Made by a program: the position numbers and the translations under genes
NCBI GenBank assembly: GCA_008931825.1
Contig: QXVZ01008067.1
Location: 1-23,195, forward strand
Direction of reading: 5' to 3'
Length of the DNA: 23,195 nt
Source of the DNA: Phallusia fumigata
Taxonomy: Eukaryota > Chordata > Ascidiacea > Phlebobranchia > Ascidiidae
In this document: one piece after another, positions 8,301 to 19,049 of the stretch
How the letters are laid out: every line of letters starts with the position of its first letter
Numbering within the stretch: position 1 is the stretch's first letter
Notes under the pieces: model-generated
Database searches by the model: none
What the model was told of the DNA's origin: nothing
What the model saw: the letters and a program-made list of their open reading frames with translations, nothing else

Positions 8301-9482
8301 ATTTGAACAAAAAAGTTTTACCATGTAATACTATAAGCAGAGACAGATACAAATAAAAAAATTGAAGAAAACTGTCTAAAACTGGTTTCAGGCAGCCCAC
8401 AACCCAAGATTGTTTTTACAAAATTTACATTACTTTAATGTGGCAAAATAATGGTGGACAATTTGTTATTTTTCTACAGCGCATCACCCTGTTTCCAGTT
8501 TTAGTTTGGGATAAAAACATTAGTTATTCTATTGCTTGTTCAACAAGTCCTCTTTCTAATACAAGAGTCGAAAAACTGCCAAACAATTACCTAACTTTTC
8601 CCGGGTTATCCTATGTTCACACCGTTTAAAGCAACTTTAGCGAAAAATTCTTGATTTTTTTTCTGTTGATTTCTATGCGTCCGTTTTACCTGTGCTTATT
8701 TTAACAAATGATGAATAGCGTTTGTGGCTTATCGTTTAACTGTTTTTGCTCATCACAACTGAGAATAAACAATGTTTTATTCTGCTTCTTTCAAAAATCG
8801 CAAATCAAAAAATCTGTAAAAACACAATGACGTTTAACAACTGAAACGATTCAATTTTTACTTTCTTGAATAAAAGTTCACAAACCATACTTGAAAATTT
8901 CAACACGATTTCGACACGAATTATTTGCTCACAACAATTCTCTGCATAAAAACGTGCATCACATAAAAATCATATCAACTTCCGCATTCGTAAAAATATA
9001 AAAGGTAACATTTGGCAGGAAATATTGCAACTTGGGATTTCATTTAATTAAGCTTTCAATCGCTAAACACTTTGACAAACACAAAAAAGACAGAGACGTT
9101 CTTTACATCTTTTCGGTAAAAATAATTAGAAACTTGTACGGAATGACTTCTGGCAAGGGCATCAGGTTTAAGACCAGCGTCATAAGTTAGTTAAACTCCA
9201 AAAACATTGACATGGTTCATTGCTCTATGCTTACTCAAGTGCGTAAAAACAATCTAGCAATAAAGCATTTTTCACATCTAACAGTAACATTCAACTTTGT
9301 TCCGTACAAGGCAAGCACGTTAATGCAGTGGTTTGCTAAAAAAACAAGGCAGCTGGATTGGCGGAGATATAACCTAGCGATCATTGGAACTTACAACCTG
9401 ATTGAAAACAAAAATACCTACACACAATACTGAACACTACAGATCAAATTTACAGTGTCGGTAGAGCAGAATTACAGGGCCA
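8301..9482. other. Intergenic stretch, no gene seen
   Basis: About 1.2 kb of AT-rich sequence between EXO1 and the first G-gamma gene. No convincing exon, RNA gene or repeat was found on either strand; the short frames lack coding character. Confidence 0.5.
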
Positions 9483-9680
9483 CTAGAGTACCGGACAAGG
9501 TTTGTCGGGTTTGAATGGGTTCGGCCCCTGCTTTGTAACGAGATAATCGTGGATTTGTTGTCCGTTGCAGAAATCCACGAGATCTTTTGCTGATTGTGAC
9601 ACCGGGACTCTGTCGATGTCGTTTTCGATTCTGAGTTGCTGCACAAGTTTCTCCATCGCTTGCAGGCGCTTGTTTGACAT
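9483..9680 (-). CDS. G protein gamma subunit, copy 1
   Basis: A 65-residue G-gamma subunit, partner of G-beta in heterotrimeric G proteins at the inner face of the plasma membrane. It starts MSNKRLQAMEKLVQQLRIEN (the N-terminal coiled-coil helix that pairs with G-beta), continues through VPVSQSAKDLVDFC and the conserved NPF (NPFKPDKP), and ends in the CaaX box CPVL. The terminal Leu predicts geranylgeranylation. Length is normal for the family (65-75 aa). The ATG is chosen because this is where family similarity begins; upstream sequence contains an acceptor-like ttgtttgcag 42 nt away. The coding region is a single exon, whereas many animal G-gamma genes have an intron. It is 42/65 identical (about 65%) to its neighbour at 10080. 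The subtype (GNG5/GNG10-like?) cannot be settled. Confidence 0.93.
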   Translation of the reverse strand: MSNKRLQAMEKLVQQLRIENDIDRVPVSQSAKDLVDFCNGQQIHDYLVTKQGPNPFKPDKPCPVL

Positions 9681-10079
9681 TTTGTTTGTTTTATGTAATT
9701 TTTTTAACCTTAGTTTTTCCTGCAAACAATAAAATCCGGTTAAATACTTTAGCATCGATATCCGGAAAATTTTGAAGTCTTGCAACAAAACCACGCAAAA
9801 ATCTCAAAACACTCGCTTGAAAGCAAAAGTAAAAATAATCACTGAGCGCTTATGAACGCAAACTTTGCGACAAAAAACGTAAAAATCGCAACTTGGAAAA
9901 ATTGACAAGTTTCTTGGATAAAATGCTTTCGTTGAGCGGGTTGTCGTTGAAATTGTGGTGGGGTCTTTCACGTAGTGGAAACGTTGTCATTATCTGATAC
10001 GAAACCAACAACGACATCAGCCGGTATTCAAAAGGAGGGATTACCCAGCGGATAGAAATTTACAGCGTCGGTTGGGCAT

Positions 10080-10277
10080 CTAGAGCACAGGACAAGGTTT
10101 TTCTGGTTTGTAGGGGTTTGTCATCTCCTTGGTAAGCAGGTAGTCCTTATATTCGTTGTCGATGCAAAAATCCACCAGTTCCCGAGCCGACTTGGAAACT
10201 GGGATTCTTTCCACGCTGTTTTCCAACCTCAGTTGTTCAACCAACTTCTCCATCGCTTCGAGGCGCTTGTCGCTCAT
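10080..10277 (-). CDS. G protein gamma subunit, copy 2
   Basis: A second 65-residue G-gamma subunit, 399 bp upstream of copy 1 on the same strand. It has the helical N-terminus MSDKRLEAMEKLVEQLRLEN, the IPVSKSARELVDFC core, NPYKPEKP in the NPF position, and the same CPVL prenylation box. Also intronless. Both genes share a 17-bp stretch just after the stop (aaatttacagYgtcggt at 10056-10072 and 9446-9462), which supports tandem duplication including the 3' flank. The start is set by alignment with copy 1; the longer upstream frame (10304) has no family similarity. Confidence 0.93.
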   Translation of the reverse strand: MSDKRLEAMEKLVEQLRLENSVERIPVSKSARELVDFCIDNEYKDYLLTKEMTNPYKPEKPCPVL

Positions 10278-10510
10278 TCTGACAGGTTGTTTGTGTTTAA
10301 ACAACCTATAGGTTAGTTATGCTGTAAATTATAGAAAGTTGATTTTGGTTGAAATGAGTTCATTGAAAGGTGTGAGTTCATTGAAAATAACTTTGCACAC
10401 CAAGTTTATGGGTTTAGTTTGCAGCAATCGATCCTCACTTTGCCACACCCAGGTTACAAATGTTAAGTACCTGAAGATGACACTGGTAAATGGCGGAACG
10501 TTCAAATATG

Positions 10511-10606
10511 CTAGCTTATGTATTCTTCATGTTTAATCTGATCCGTCAATTGTGCCTCCACTTTTCCGCGCTCCATAACATCTTTACGTTGCGCAGCTAT
10601 TTCCGG
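10511..10606 (-). CDS. Possible small exon or short ORF
   Basis: A 31-codon frame on the minus strand ending in TAG encodes PEIAAQRKDVMERGKVEAQ followed by LTDQIKHEEYIS. It is charged and helix-like, unlike chance AT-rich translation. It begins after a weak acceptor (tcactaaatcaag). It lies 233 bp upstream of G-gamma copy 2 and might be a terminal exon of a small unidentified gene, or a 22-codon upstream ORF starting at the internal ATG. Could be chance. Confidence 0.25.
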   Translation of the reverse strand, partial: PEIAAQRKDVMERGKVEAQLTDQIKHEEYIS

Positions 10607-10725
10607 CTTGATTTAGTGAAATTGTGTCGCTAAGATTTCTTTCACCAAGAAATAAACTCAACTCAACTCATGTTATTGCTCTGGCGTTAAAACTAACACA
10701 GCACACCAACAACTAGTTTTGTCTG

Positions 10726-10866
10726 ATGAGCGAAAATGAAAAAATAGTACGACGTGGCATCAACAATAAGCTGATTCGAAACCTTTATCCGAGAACAATG
10801 ATCACTAACAAACAACTTTGTGTTTTTCAAATTTCCCGTTTAGCTTTCCAATTCCCCTCAAAATAA
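10726..10866 (+). CDS. Weak small ORF, 46 aa
   Basis: ATG to TAA on the plus strand, beginning MSENEKIVRRGINNKLIRN. Composition is protein-like, but there is no supporting promoter, acceptor or similarity, and every supported gene here is on the other strand. Listed only because it stands out in an otherwise empty stretch. Confidence 0.15.
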   Translation: MSENEKIVRRGINNKLIRNLYPRTMITNKQLCVFQISRLAFQFPSK

Positions 10867-13198
10867 CATTTGGGTTTCGCCATGTTGCGGCAAAATAGTT
10901 GTAGAACGCACGACAATCGCCTCATCTGTGTCGTCACTCAACACATGACACGATTTTGTGACGTCAAGCCGAAAATGTTTGTTATTTTAAAGTGTTACGC
11001 AGAAAAAGAAAATAAACTTGACGATAGGCGGATGAGAGGACCGATAACGTTCCGTTTAAATGGATTGTCTTGTGCGGAAGTTTGATGACCCTAACTTAAA
11101 AAAAAACAGTCAATTTTACGGGTAAACCAACCAAAACACATAATCCCAACTTTTTTTTGTAAAATATAGATTTGCCGTTTTGTGGACTTTTGTTCAGCAG
11201 TAAGTTACACCAACACTCCAGATTTTGTAAAGACAATGCCTGGACGACCACACATTTTGTAAAGTACGCCCAAAACCCAACCTCAACTTCCTGCCCAAAT
11301 ACTAACTAGTTTTCTATTTGTGTTTGAACAAACAATTTCAATTTACTCCAAAACAAAAGAAACAAACAAAAACTTCTGTCCAGCAATTGTTTCATCATTG
11401 TGCCAAGCAGATAACTGTCACGAATTTTATCTAGCTTCATCATACAGGGCGCCCTAGGCAAGCGTTTATCGCATCATTTGCAAAGTGTAGGATTTCAAAA
11501 AACACTAAGAGATGAAGAGATCTGACAACTTATACTACTGGGCGAAGTGCTTTCTGCCCTACTTAACTGAACGCTGACCCAATTTTCATGTGTTGTAAGA
11601 GAACTAAAATCACCCAAGGTTTAGCTACTGCGGGGGGATGAGGTTTATACAGTTGGCAAACGAACTTCGTACATTTTGAGATTAACTTTTGAAAAACTCG
11701 TCTACTTGGCCGAACAAATCTCGTTCGAAAACGCGGTTTTAGCGCAGTAAGCAAGCTTTCAATAACAATACAACGGTACCAAGTATAATTTTCACACATA
11801 CGAAGTCATATCACCACCGACCACAATCCCACACACAACTTCCGTTAACCCACAAACATAAAAGCGCCGCGCTTCAACTCAGCCAGCGCTCAAATAACTG
11901 CCACAATTTGCTCTTAGCAGCTCGATAACAAATGCCGCTATGACGTCACTAAAAGGAAACAGACAACCTAGCAAAGTTGAAATATTGTGAAAGAACGCTT
12001 GGTTGAGTGTTCTGCTAACTTAACGGTGCGAAACTAATTTGCGGTTTACAAGACTCGAAATGAAATAACTCCCAGTTTTGCAGCAGCCGCTTTGCCTTTG
12101 CTCACACCAGCATAATATTTGTGCAGTGTACCAGAGCCAGTTAGCCAAATCTTTTGTATTGATTTCGTAAAACCAATTATATTTCATCTATTGTGGCTTA
12201 AACTTAGCGTCAGCTAACCAGCAGAACAACGTCCTTTGCTTGAGAAACTGAGCGCTCTACACCGCTGCAGTACAATGTGATTTAAGATTGATTTTCGCAC
12301 GCATAAGATTATAGCAACCAGGCTAAATATATCCCCAAACTTCTTCTGTCAAAATGTTTTTTGGGTTCTCAGTTGTGAAGTCGTGCTTCAGTGTTTAGTG
12401 AAGCATATCGGTTAGAAGCAGTTTTCCCTGATATTTGTTGGGCTGAAGTATCCACTCAACGAATCGACAACCTTACGTGCCCTTGCCGCCAGTATTCAAA
12501 CACCGGGGTGTCAAAACGACAAAAAATGGAAACGTCATACATTGTACGGTTTAAGCGAATCTCCTAACAAGCTTCGTGTAGTCAACAGTGACAAGTTTCA
12601 TAATTTAATACACTTAGTTAGGAATCTGACTTGTACCAAGCTCTTAAAGTTTTATCCTAAACTGGCGATTCAGAGCATTTTGTCGTTTTAACAACTCCTA
12701 AATCATCGCAACAGTTTATTGCCCGAAGCTGGTTAGAAAACCCGTTTTAGGCGTGCAAGTTCGTATGCTTGGCAAGCGATTTTCCAAGTTACATAAGAAA
12801 CGTTTTAAAACCTGGTCGAAGCAAATTGAGTTAGAGGCAACTACGTAGAATCGCATCTGGAGTTATTAATTATGTATAACTGCCGATAAATTTGATCGCA
12901 GAGCCATTGCAGCGCCCTAACACAAAACAACATCGCTACCACAACAGAACACGCCATGACAGAACACCAATTGTGATTGGAACCAAACAACAATGGCGGT
13001 TATTTACCAAGCAATCATTTTGTGTTTGTGCAAATTACCGGAAAGATACCGGGAATCAAGATGCGGAGATAGATAATTCTGTTTTGTTGTAAATGAGTCC
13101 GAACGAAATTCAATTTCAGGTTGCAGGTGCCGTTAACCGTCGGTTTGATGACGTCACACAGTCCTACGTCATTGTTACGTTACTTGCTGGTGTTAATA

Positions 13199-14279
13199 GT
13201 CACGTGACCTACAGGGGTGTAAAACAGCGACAACACCATATTTGGTTATGCTGGAGGCACGAAGGTTTAGGGGAGCAGAAACCCACTGTTCGCGCCATCG
13301 ATCTTGTGTTTATATTTTTTCTACGTTTTGACATACGTTTGTGACATTCCTGGTAATGTACAAGTTAGCTTGACAACACGCGCCAAGTGTGTGGCATTTT
13401 TGTACCTCCACAATATTATTTCTTTCCTTAGGTCCATAAGCTACTAACTGACATGAAAAACTTTTTTTTTTCAATTAAAGGGTTATTATTGGATATTTGC
13501 CTTTAGCTTGATGTTACTCGTTGTTTTTTGTTGTTACAAGACTGAAGCAACACAAGACTGCCTCGAAGATGAGGCGACTCTTTCCTGCATGCCAAAGCTA
13601 AAACCAAACTCCAAACTTTAGATTTAAACTCGAAAGAAGCTTGAAATTCTACGAATCAAACTATGGACAAAATGCCCTCAGAATTACAAGCTTACCACGT
13701 TACATGCAACAGTGCTGAAGAACTGTTTCTTACTACTGCACGATTTGCTGGTAACACACTGCCAGCCTGCCAGCCCAAACATAATTCTCCCCACCAGTCG
13801 CTACGTCACACATTAGATTGATCAGAAATAACCGCAGAAAGGGAACTTAACTCGCCTGCAACGAAGGCAGGCTTAGATCAGCAGCAGTTTCGTGTGAGAT
13901 GGAATTTCCTGAAAGTTCGAGACAATCCCAGCGTTCGCGCTTTTGCCCCGAGCTTCTGTGATGCAACAATCAAACACCGGATGTGACGAATGGGAAGTCT
14001 TTCAGGTCACGTGAATATATTTGCCGCCCGACCGATGTCACGTGACTTTGGAAGGTTGTCTTCGGTTGAAAGTGAAAATTTCCCCCAAAACCCGAAAAAA
14101 ATGAGAAACCGGCTGAAAATTTTCAAGTTTGGAGCAAAGTCTGAAACACTGAAACTTTCTTCAATTAAATCTCGCTACAAAAATTTTCCAACAACAGACG
14201 CGCGATTCTAATGCATTATGACGTAACGCACGTATTGAGAAGGAGGATGTTACGTCACAACACGTTTTTACCACGTGAC
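13199..14279. promoter_or_regulatory. Cluster of CACGTG E-boxes
   Basis: CACGTG occurs four times in 1.1 kb: the perfect palindrome GTCACGTGAC at 13199-13208 and 14037-14046, GTCACGTGAA at 14006-14015 and ACCACGTGAC at 14270-14279. GTCACGTGAC is the preferred site of USF and MiT/TFE bHLH-zip factors. No adjacent start site was identified, so a regulatory role is inference. Confidence 0.3.
13511..13621 (+). CDS. Weak small ORF with hydrophobic N-terminus, 36 aa
   Basis: Starts MLLVVFCCYKTEATQDCLED and has two further Cys/Met-containing turns before the stop. A strong pyrimidine-tract acceptor (tttttttttcaattaaag) ends 30 nt before the ATG. The hydrophobic start could be a short signal sequence, but no downstream exon was found. 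May be chance. Confidence 0.18.
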   Translation: MLLVVFCCYKTEATQDCLEDEATLSCMPKLKPNSKL

Positions 14280-14929
14280 TTGACACACGTAATGTTGTGA
14301 AAAAAATTGAAAATATTTTGGGTGAAATTTTATTTTTAATTCTCAACAAAAATCAACAAGAAAAATTTAAGAAACTTTTCAATATAAATCAAAAAATCAG
14401 TAAAAATCAAATTTTATGAAGGAACATTGGTTCGTGCAGGTTGGAAACAAATAGAGAAATGCGGCAAAATGTAATTAACACCGGAAGATTCAACATAATC
14501 CCTGTCAACCCAGGCTAACTGCTGCGTCACAAAACACATTATGGCGTAACAATGTCACGATTTCGCCATTATAAACCGGCACGAAAAATGTAATTGACGT
14601 AAAACAAAAACTCAATGAACAATGGGAATTCCCCTAAACTGGTGCTTAAAAAACAGAAACAAACGTAAAAATTGTCAATGCTCATTGGAAGTGCAATATA
14701 TAAATGCATAGAAGAAAAAATCAATGAAAATCAAAATATAAGCCTAATATGAAATGCAAATTGAGGTAATTGAGAAATAGAGGGAAATAACTGTTTTGCT
14801 TCTCATACAAATCACAAGTGGTTTCACATAAAAGGGCATGTTTCGGGACAGACTGTTAAAACCATTAAAAACTTGGACAGCTTAAAAAGTAAACAAAAGT
14901 GATTCAATTGATATGGTTGATCATTGTGT

Positions 14930-16877
14930 TTATGCATTGACTCGACGAAAAACTTCAGCGCTTAAATCTTTTATGTATTTAATTTGTTGCGAAGGTAGAG
15001 CACTTTCCACCAATGAGCGTGGAATCATTCCGCCCGGATCTATGTTGATGAAAAATTCAACTTTTGTTTTCGGCTTGGCTCTGTGAAAAAGATGGAAATA
15101 ACTCCTACAAGCTTGGACCGAAAGCTAAAACTGTTTGCCCAAAAAAGAAAGTTACAAAAATCATAAGTTGTTCTTATTTAGAGAAAAGTCAAAAATAAGT
15201 TTTCTGCATAGCTTAAGGATTATCACAGGTTGGTCCTTGACAACTTGTTACTTTGTGCATAAAAGCTGACTGCTTTTGAAGTCTACCGGTCCACTGTCAG
15301 CGTAAACAAACCGTAGAAGTTCAAACTACTTACCCTTCTACTGGTGTTGCACTGTAGCCACTGGGATAAGTATGAGCTCGGACAATCCCTGATTTTGGAG
15401 GGTATTTCTCATGTTCAACGCTCTCAGCTGCACACAACAGGTTTTGATTAGAATTTCGGAAAATAAAGTTGTTAAACCTGCAAAAATACTCACCAAAAAC
15501 CCAATGTTTTGTTTCAAAACCTAAAAACAAAACAAATTTTACTCAAATATGTAATAGCTGTGAAAGGTAGAAAGTATGAGAAACATGGAATACCTGTAAC
15601 TGTTTTGAATGAAAAAAGATCAAGAAACTCCCTTGCTGATATCATTCCCATCATCACAGATTGACTTGTGATAACTGAGATTGACAATTCCTATGCACAA
15701 ATCAGATTGTTAACACAACAGCTACACCAGCAATAGGTTGGGTGGCTCAGAGTTGTTCTTTAACATTTTCTTACAACTGACCCTTTGCAAATATTTTATT
15801 ACCAGCAGGCCAAACCAGTTGAGGTTTCACTGAGCTGTAATCTATCGAATGATCAGAATTTATGCGTCACCACAGACACAATTACAAATTGAGCAAAACC
15901 GACAACACAAACCTCCAAAAGCAAGTTTATTTAGCAATAATCAACATGCAGTTTTTGAAGTTGCTACACATGATACAAGTTGTTACCTCATTGAATGTTT
16001 CAAGTCTTTCATAGTTTCCAATACTTTTGTCCCAGGCAAGTCTCTCTGCAGCAACTTTTGGTGGTTTTAAAACTTCATAGACTTTATCATGTGGTGCATC
16101 AACGGTGCAGGAAAATTTATACCTGTGAGGATGTAAGTGAGTTAAAGTAAATGCAGAAATTCAACCCAAATTCTGTTTACATTAAAGATATTTTAGGCTT
16201 TAGTCATTGAATATTTGTGTTACATGTGAGATCTTTTTTGAATAATTGTAATGTTTAAGAATAGTTATCAATTTATAATATCTGGTGACAACTGTGATGT
16301 TGTTTAGCAGAAAACGACATGCCTTCCATCCTGGTTTGTCAACAAACAAACAAACACAGCAATCCACACATCAGCAAAGCTGACATTTGGTATTGAGTTC
16401 AACTACATTTCCCTAAACTTACATATTTCCATTGAAATGTGGAGATTTCATGTAAGAAACATCCACTCCACCCTGCAACAAATGACAGAACAAGTGTTAG
16501 TTGACATTGTCTCATAAGCTTTACCATTACTAATTGTATCAAGTTATAATAGTGATTGTCAACATGTCTGATAACTGATGGTTAGCTCACTTGTAGGTGA
16601 TTTTCAGTTTACATGTTTAGTGCTTACAACTGGCCAAAGCCAACCAATACCAGAAAAGTAACTGAAGGTTTTTAGCGGTCACTTCTAAACAAAAGTTTCT
16701 GGACTTTAGAGTGGTACCCATGACGAGATTGCAAAAACTCATGTTTGTCTTAAAAATGTTCAGATTCTAGTGTTCATAACTTACTATCGATTTAAGAAAT
16801 TTCCATGTTGTATCTCTATCAAACTTCAATACTTCAGTTTCAGTATTTTTGGCAGCTTGAGTAAATCTAGCTTCCAT
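14930..16877 (-). CDS. STARD5: START-domain protein, STARD5-like, seven exons
   Basis: Complete gene for a 215-residue single-START-domain lipid-binding protein, the length of vertebrate STARD5 (213 aa); this subfamily (STARD4/5/6) carries sterols or bile acids in the cytosol. Exons: 16877-16785, 16472-16423, 16122-15987, 15690-15594, 15520-15494 (a 27-nt microexon), 15427-15334 and 15080-14930. All junctions are GT-AG and all phases agree (0, 2, 0, 1, 1, 2). The protein starts MEARFTQAAKNTETEVLKFD. Family landmarks in order: RDTTWKF; GNMYKFSCTVDAP; LAWDKSIGNYERLE; ISAREFLDLF; VEHEKYPPKSGIVRAHTYPSGY; VEFFINIDPGGMIPRSLVE; and the C-terminal helix ending RRVNA. An in-frame stop precedes the ATG, and an acceptor (gttatcttag) ends 13 nt before it. 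Exact paralogue assignment within STARD4/5/6 is by resemblance only. Confidence 0.88.
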
Positions 16878-18386
16878 TGCTATAAGTTCCCTAAGATAAC
16901 AATACAATGGACGAAAAAGTCAACGAGATATTGGGAGCACAATTATCAAACATTGCAGGGCTACCATTCAAATGTAAGTTTGTTTACACGGTATGCTGTA
17001 GTCCAGGCAGATAATAATACACATGCTGGGAATCTTAAAAAGCTAACCTCAAAAAATTGAGTCTAGCTTGATGACATTAAACTAGTAAATCAAAAATTCT
17101 GTTGACACTAAATGTTAAGGGTTTAATGAACATGTATGTACACAGATTGATAGGCTTTGAAAAGAACATTTTTTAGCATTACAACAATCAAATCGAGCAC
17201 ATTCATCAGGAGATTTGAGGAAGACACGAAAGTAGGAAAAGATGAAGGAAAGGCACATTTCAACAAAAGCAGTGAAATCATGATTTATGTTTGATTGAAC
17301 ATAGCACAACAACAATACAACAACAAATAGGCAAACACAATTTTTTTAAGGTCAGCAGGCATGCCAGTGACTGAACAGGTAACAATACCAGTTCTGTAAC
17401 TAGCGATGTTGTACAAGATCTAATTAACCATAATAACAAGTTAACATCATAAAAAAGACCACATAAAATCACAAGAAATATTTCAACATACCAGAACTAA
17501 AAAATGAATTTAAAATTCTAACTTAAGTGTTTTTAGTTCTTGATTTGCAAAATAATGTTTATTGAAACTTATATTTTGCAAACAAAACATGGCTATATTA
17601 ACAGAGAGCCAACAACAACAGTATGCCGCAGAATTAACAATTTTGAACTGACAAACATGTCATGTTCAGAGTGTTGACGGAGAAAATAGGAAAAAGAAAC
17701 TTAACCTTTATTTATTTTGTTAACTCTGCTCAATATAAGTAGTTGAATCGGCACCAGCAGTATACTCAAATTTTAATTTAGCCCGAGTAGTAGGTTTGAG
17801 ATGTGTTAAACCCTTGCACTACCAATATAAACTTAAAAGCTACAAAAAAGTTATTGGGTTTGACTGTATGAATGTCCCAGGTTGTAAAAACATTTTGCAA
17901 GTCAATGCTTGCGAGTGAGTCAGCTGTCATGGGAGAAAATGCATCACTTCCTGTTGCTGGTAACAAAAACCTCAAAGTGTCATTAATACAATGTCTATTT
18001 GTGCCCAATCAACAGTTTGAAAGCACTCTCAAAATTCATTTTTCCCAGTTAATGCAAAAAATCAAATAATATTTCTTGTTCAATCTGATTTAAAAACCGG
18101 ATACAATTTTTACCTTTAGAGAACAAGATATTTTTATTTACTCAACAAATTGTGGAAAAGTTCTTGCTTCGTTGTGATATGGCATTAAAAAAAGTCAAAA
18201 AATTTGTGGAGGTTATCATACACAGTCTGGTATGACATCATAACATTTACGGTCCCACAAATAAAATTATCAATACAAAACCTAAAAAGCAACACAATTT
18301 GTCTACATGATTAGAAACAGTTGTAAAACTGGAAATAATACATAGCTATATTGTAAGGTTGCACCAAATCTGCTTCGAGATAACAA
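16878..18386. other. Intergenic stretch between MOB1 and STARD5
   Basis: About 1.5 kb, AT-rich. The right part is likely MOB1 3'UTR (to the AATAAA at 18133-18138). No further exon or RNA gene was found on either strand. Confidence 0.5.
18133..18138 (-). terminator. Polyadenylation signal AATAAA for MOB1
   Basis: AATAAA on the minus strand, about 250 nt after the MOB1 stop, giving a 3'UTR of plausible length. Confidence 0.45.
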
Positions 18387-19049
18387 TTATTTGTATTTTT
18401 CCTTATCGCGACTGATCAGCTTGTCGATGAGTTCCTGCAGGGGAGCGAGCTCACGCCGGTCAATCAGGTTAAACTCCTGCACAAAGTATATAAAGTGCTT
18501 GAATGAGGTGTTGAGATGGGCCTCCTCTCCAAGCTCCATTACATCGGAGAAGTGCTGGTGGTAGATGTGAGCATAAACTCTGAATAACCGCTTCAAAATT
18601 GTCTTTGCAATTGACATGAAGTTTTTGGAGAAGGGCACACCAACTGCTGATGGGAATATTTCCTCATTGTCGAGTTGACTCTGAACCCACGTCATCAAGT
18701 AATCAATGTATCGTGGGGCTGAACACTTGATTGGCTTTTTAATTTGTACTCCATCAGCCCAATGATATTCATACTTTGGTCCAGCCGACATTACTTCACA
18801 TTTTGTAGGGTTGCAGAATTCAGAAATAGTTCCGTAAAGCATGTTTATTTGGTTAAAAAAGTCAACAGTGTTTACAGCAATCCATTCATTCAAATCCTCG
18901 CCCTCTGGCAGCACGACTGCCAGTTGTAAATTTCCGCTACCCAGTGTAGCAGCAGCATGTCGCATCAACTCATGTTGGTGCGAACCTTCTGGAATACTTT
19001 TGCGCGGCTTGAATGTTTTGTTGTGGCGATTTTGAAAAAAGAAACTCAT
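18387..19049 (-). CDS. MOB1: MOB1 kinase activator, intronless
   Basis: MOB kinase activator 1, 220 aa (human MOB1A 216), the co-activator of LATS and NDR kinases in Hippo signalling. It starts MSFFFQNRHNKTFKPRK; an upstream in-frame ATG at 19058 would add only MYE. The Cys2His2 zinc site is present: C79 and C84 (FCNPTKC), with the His pair in the conserved AHIYHQHF helix. Both Hippo/MST phosphorylation threonines are kept: T12 (KTFKP) and T35 (ATLGSG). The tail LIDRRELAPLQELI is almost unchanged from vertebrates. The family normally has several introns; here the coding region is a single uninterrupted exon, yet no residue suggests decay. An acceptor-like tttttttatcag ends 15 nt before the ATG. 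It lies 1.2 kb downstream of the last TEX11 exon. Confidence 0.96.
   Translation of the reverse strand: MSFFFQNRHNKTFKPRKSIPEGSHQHELMRHAAATLGSGNLQLAVVLPEGEDLNEWIAVNTVDFFNQINMLYGTISEFCNPTKCEVMSAGPKYEYHWADGVQIKKPIKCSAPRYIDYLMTWVQSQLDNEEIFPSAVGVPFSKNFMSIAKTILKRLFRVYAHIYHQHFSDVMELGEEAHLNTSFKHFIYFVQEFNLIDRRELAPLQELIDKLISRDKEKYK

Larger units (their letters stand above)
10607..14929. other. 4.3-kb gene-poor stretch
   Basis: No gene is supported with confidence on either strand. It holds two weak plus-strand small ORFs (10726-10866 and 13511-13621), a cluster of CACGTG palindromes (13199-14279), TGACGTCA sites (for example 13149-13156) and fragments that look like relatives of the repeat near 2060 and 4770 (around 12550-12780). 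It may contain regulatory DNA for flanking genes or degraded mobile elements. Confidence 0.45.

Noticed and set aside
8265-8324. N-terminal extension of EXO1 starting MVKLFCSN
   Set aside because: The family begins at MGIQGLHRF; the extension is AT-rich, hydrophobic and spans a strong splice acceptor.
11440-11470. cagggcgccctaggcaagcg as a hAT end
   Set aside because: No partner inverted repeat or target duplication was found.
11563-11799. 78-codon minus-strand frame
   Set aside because: Looks like translated repeat-derived sequence; no splice signals or family match.
13990-14211. 73-codon plus-strand frame
   Set aside because: No similarity, no acceptor before it and low-complexity Lys/Ser-rich composition from AT-rich DNA.
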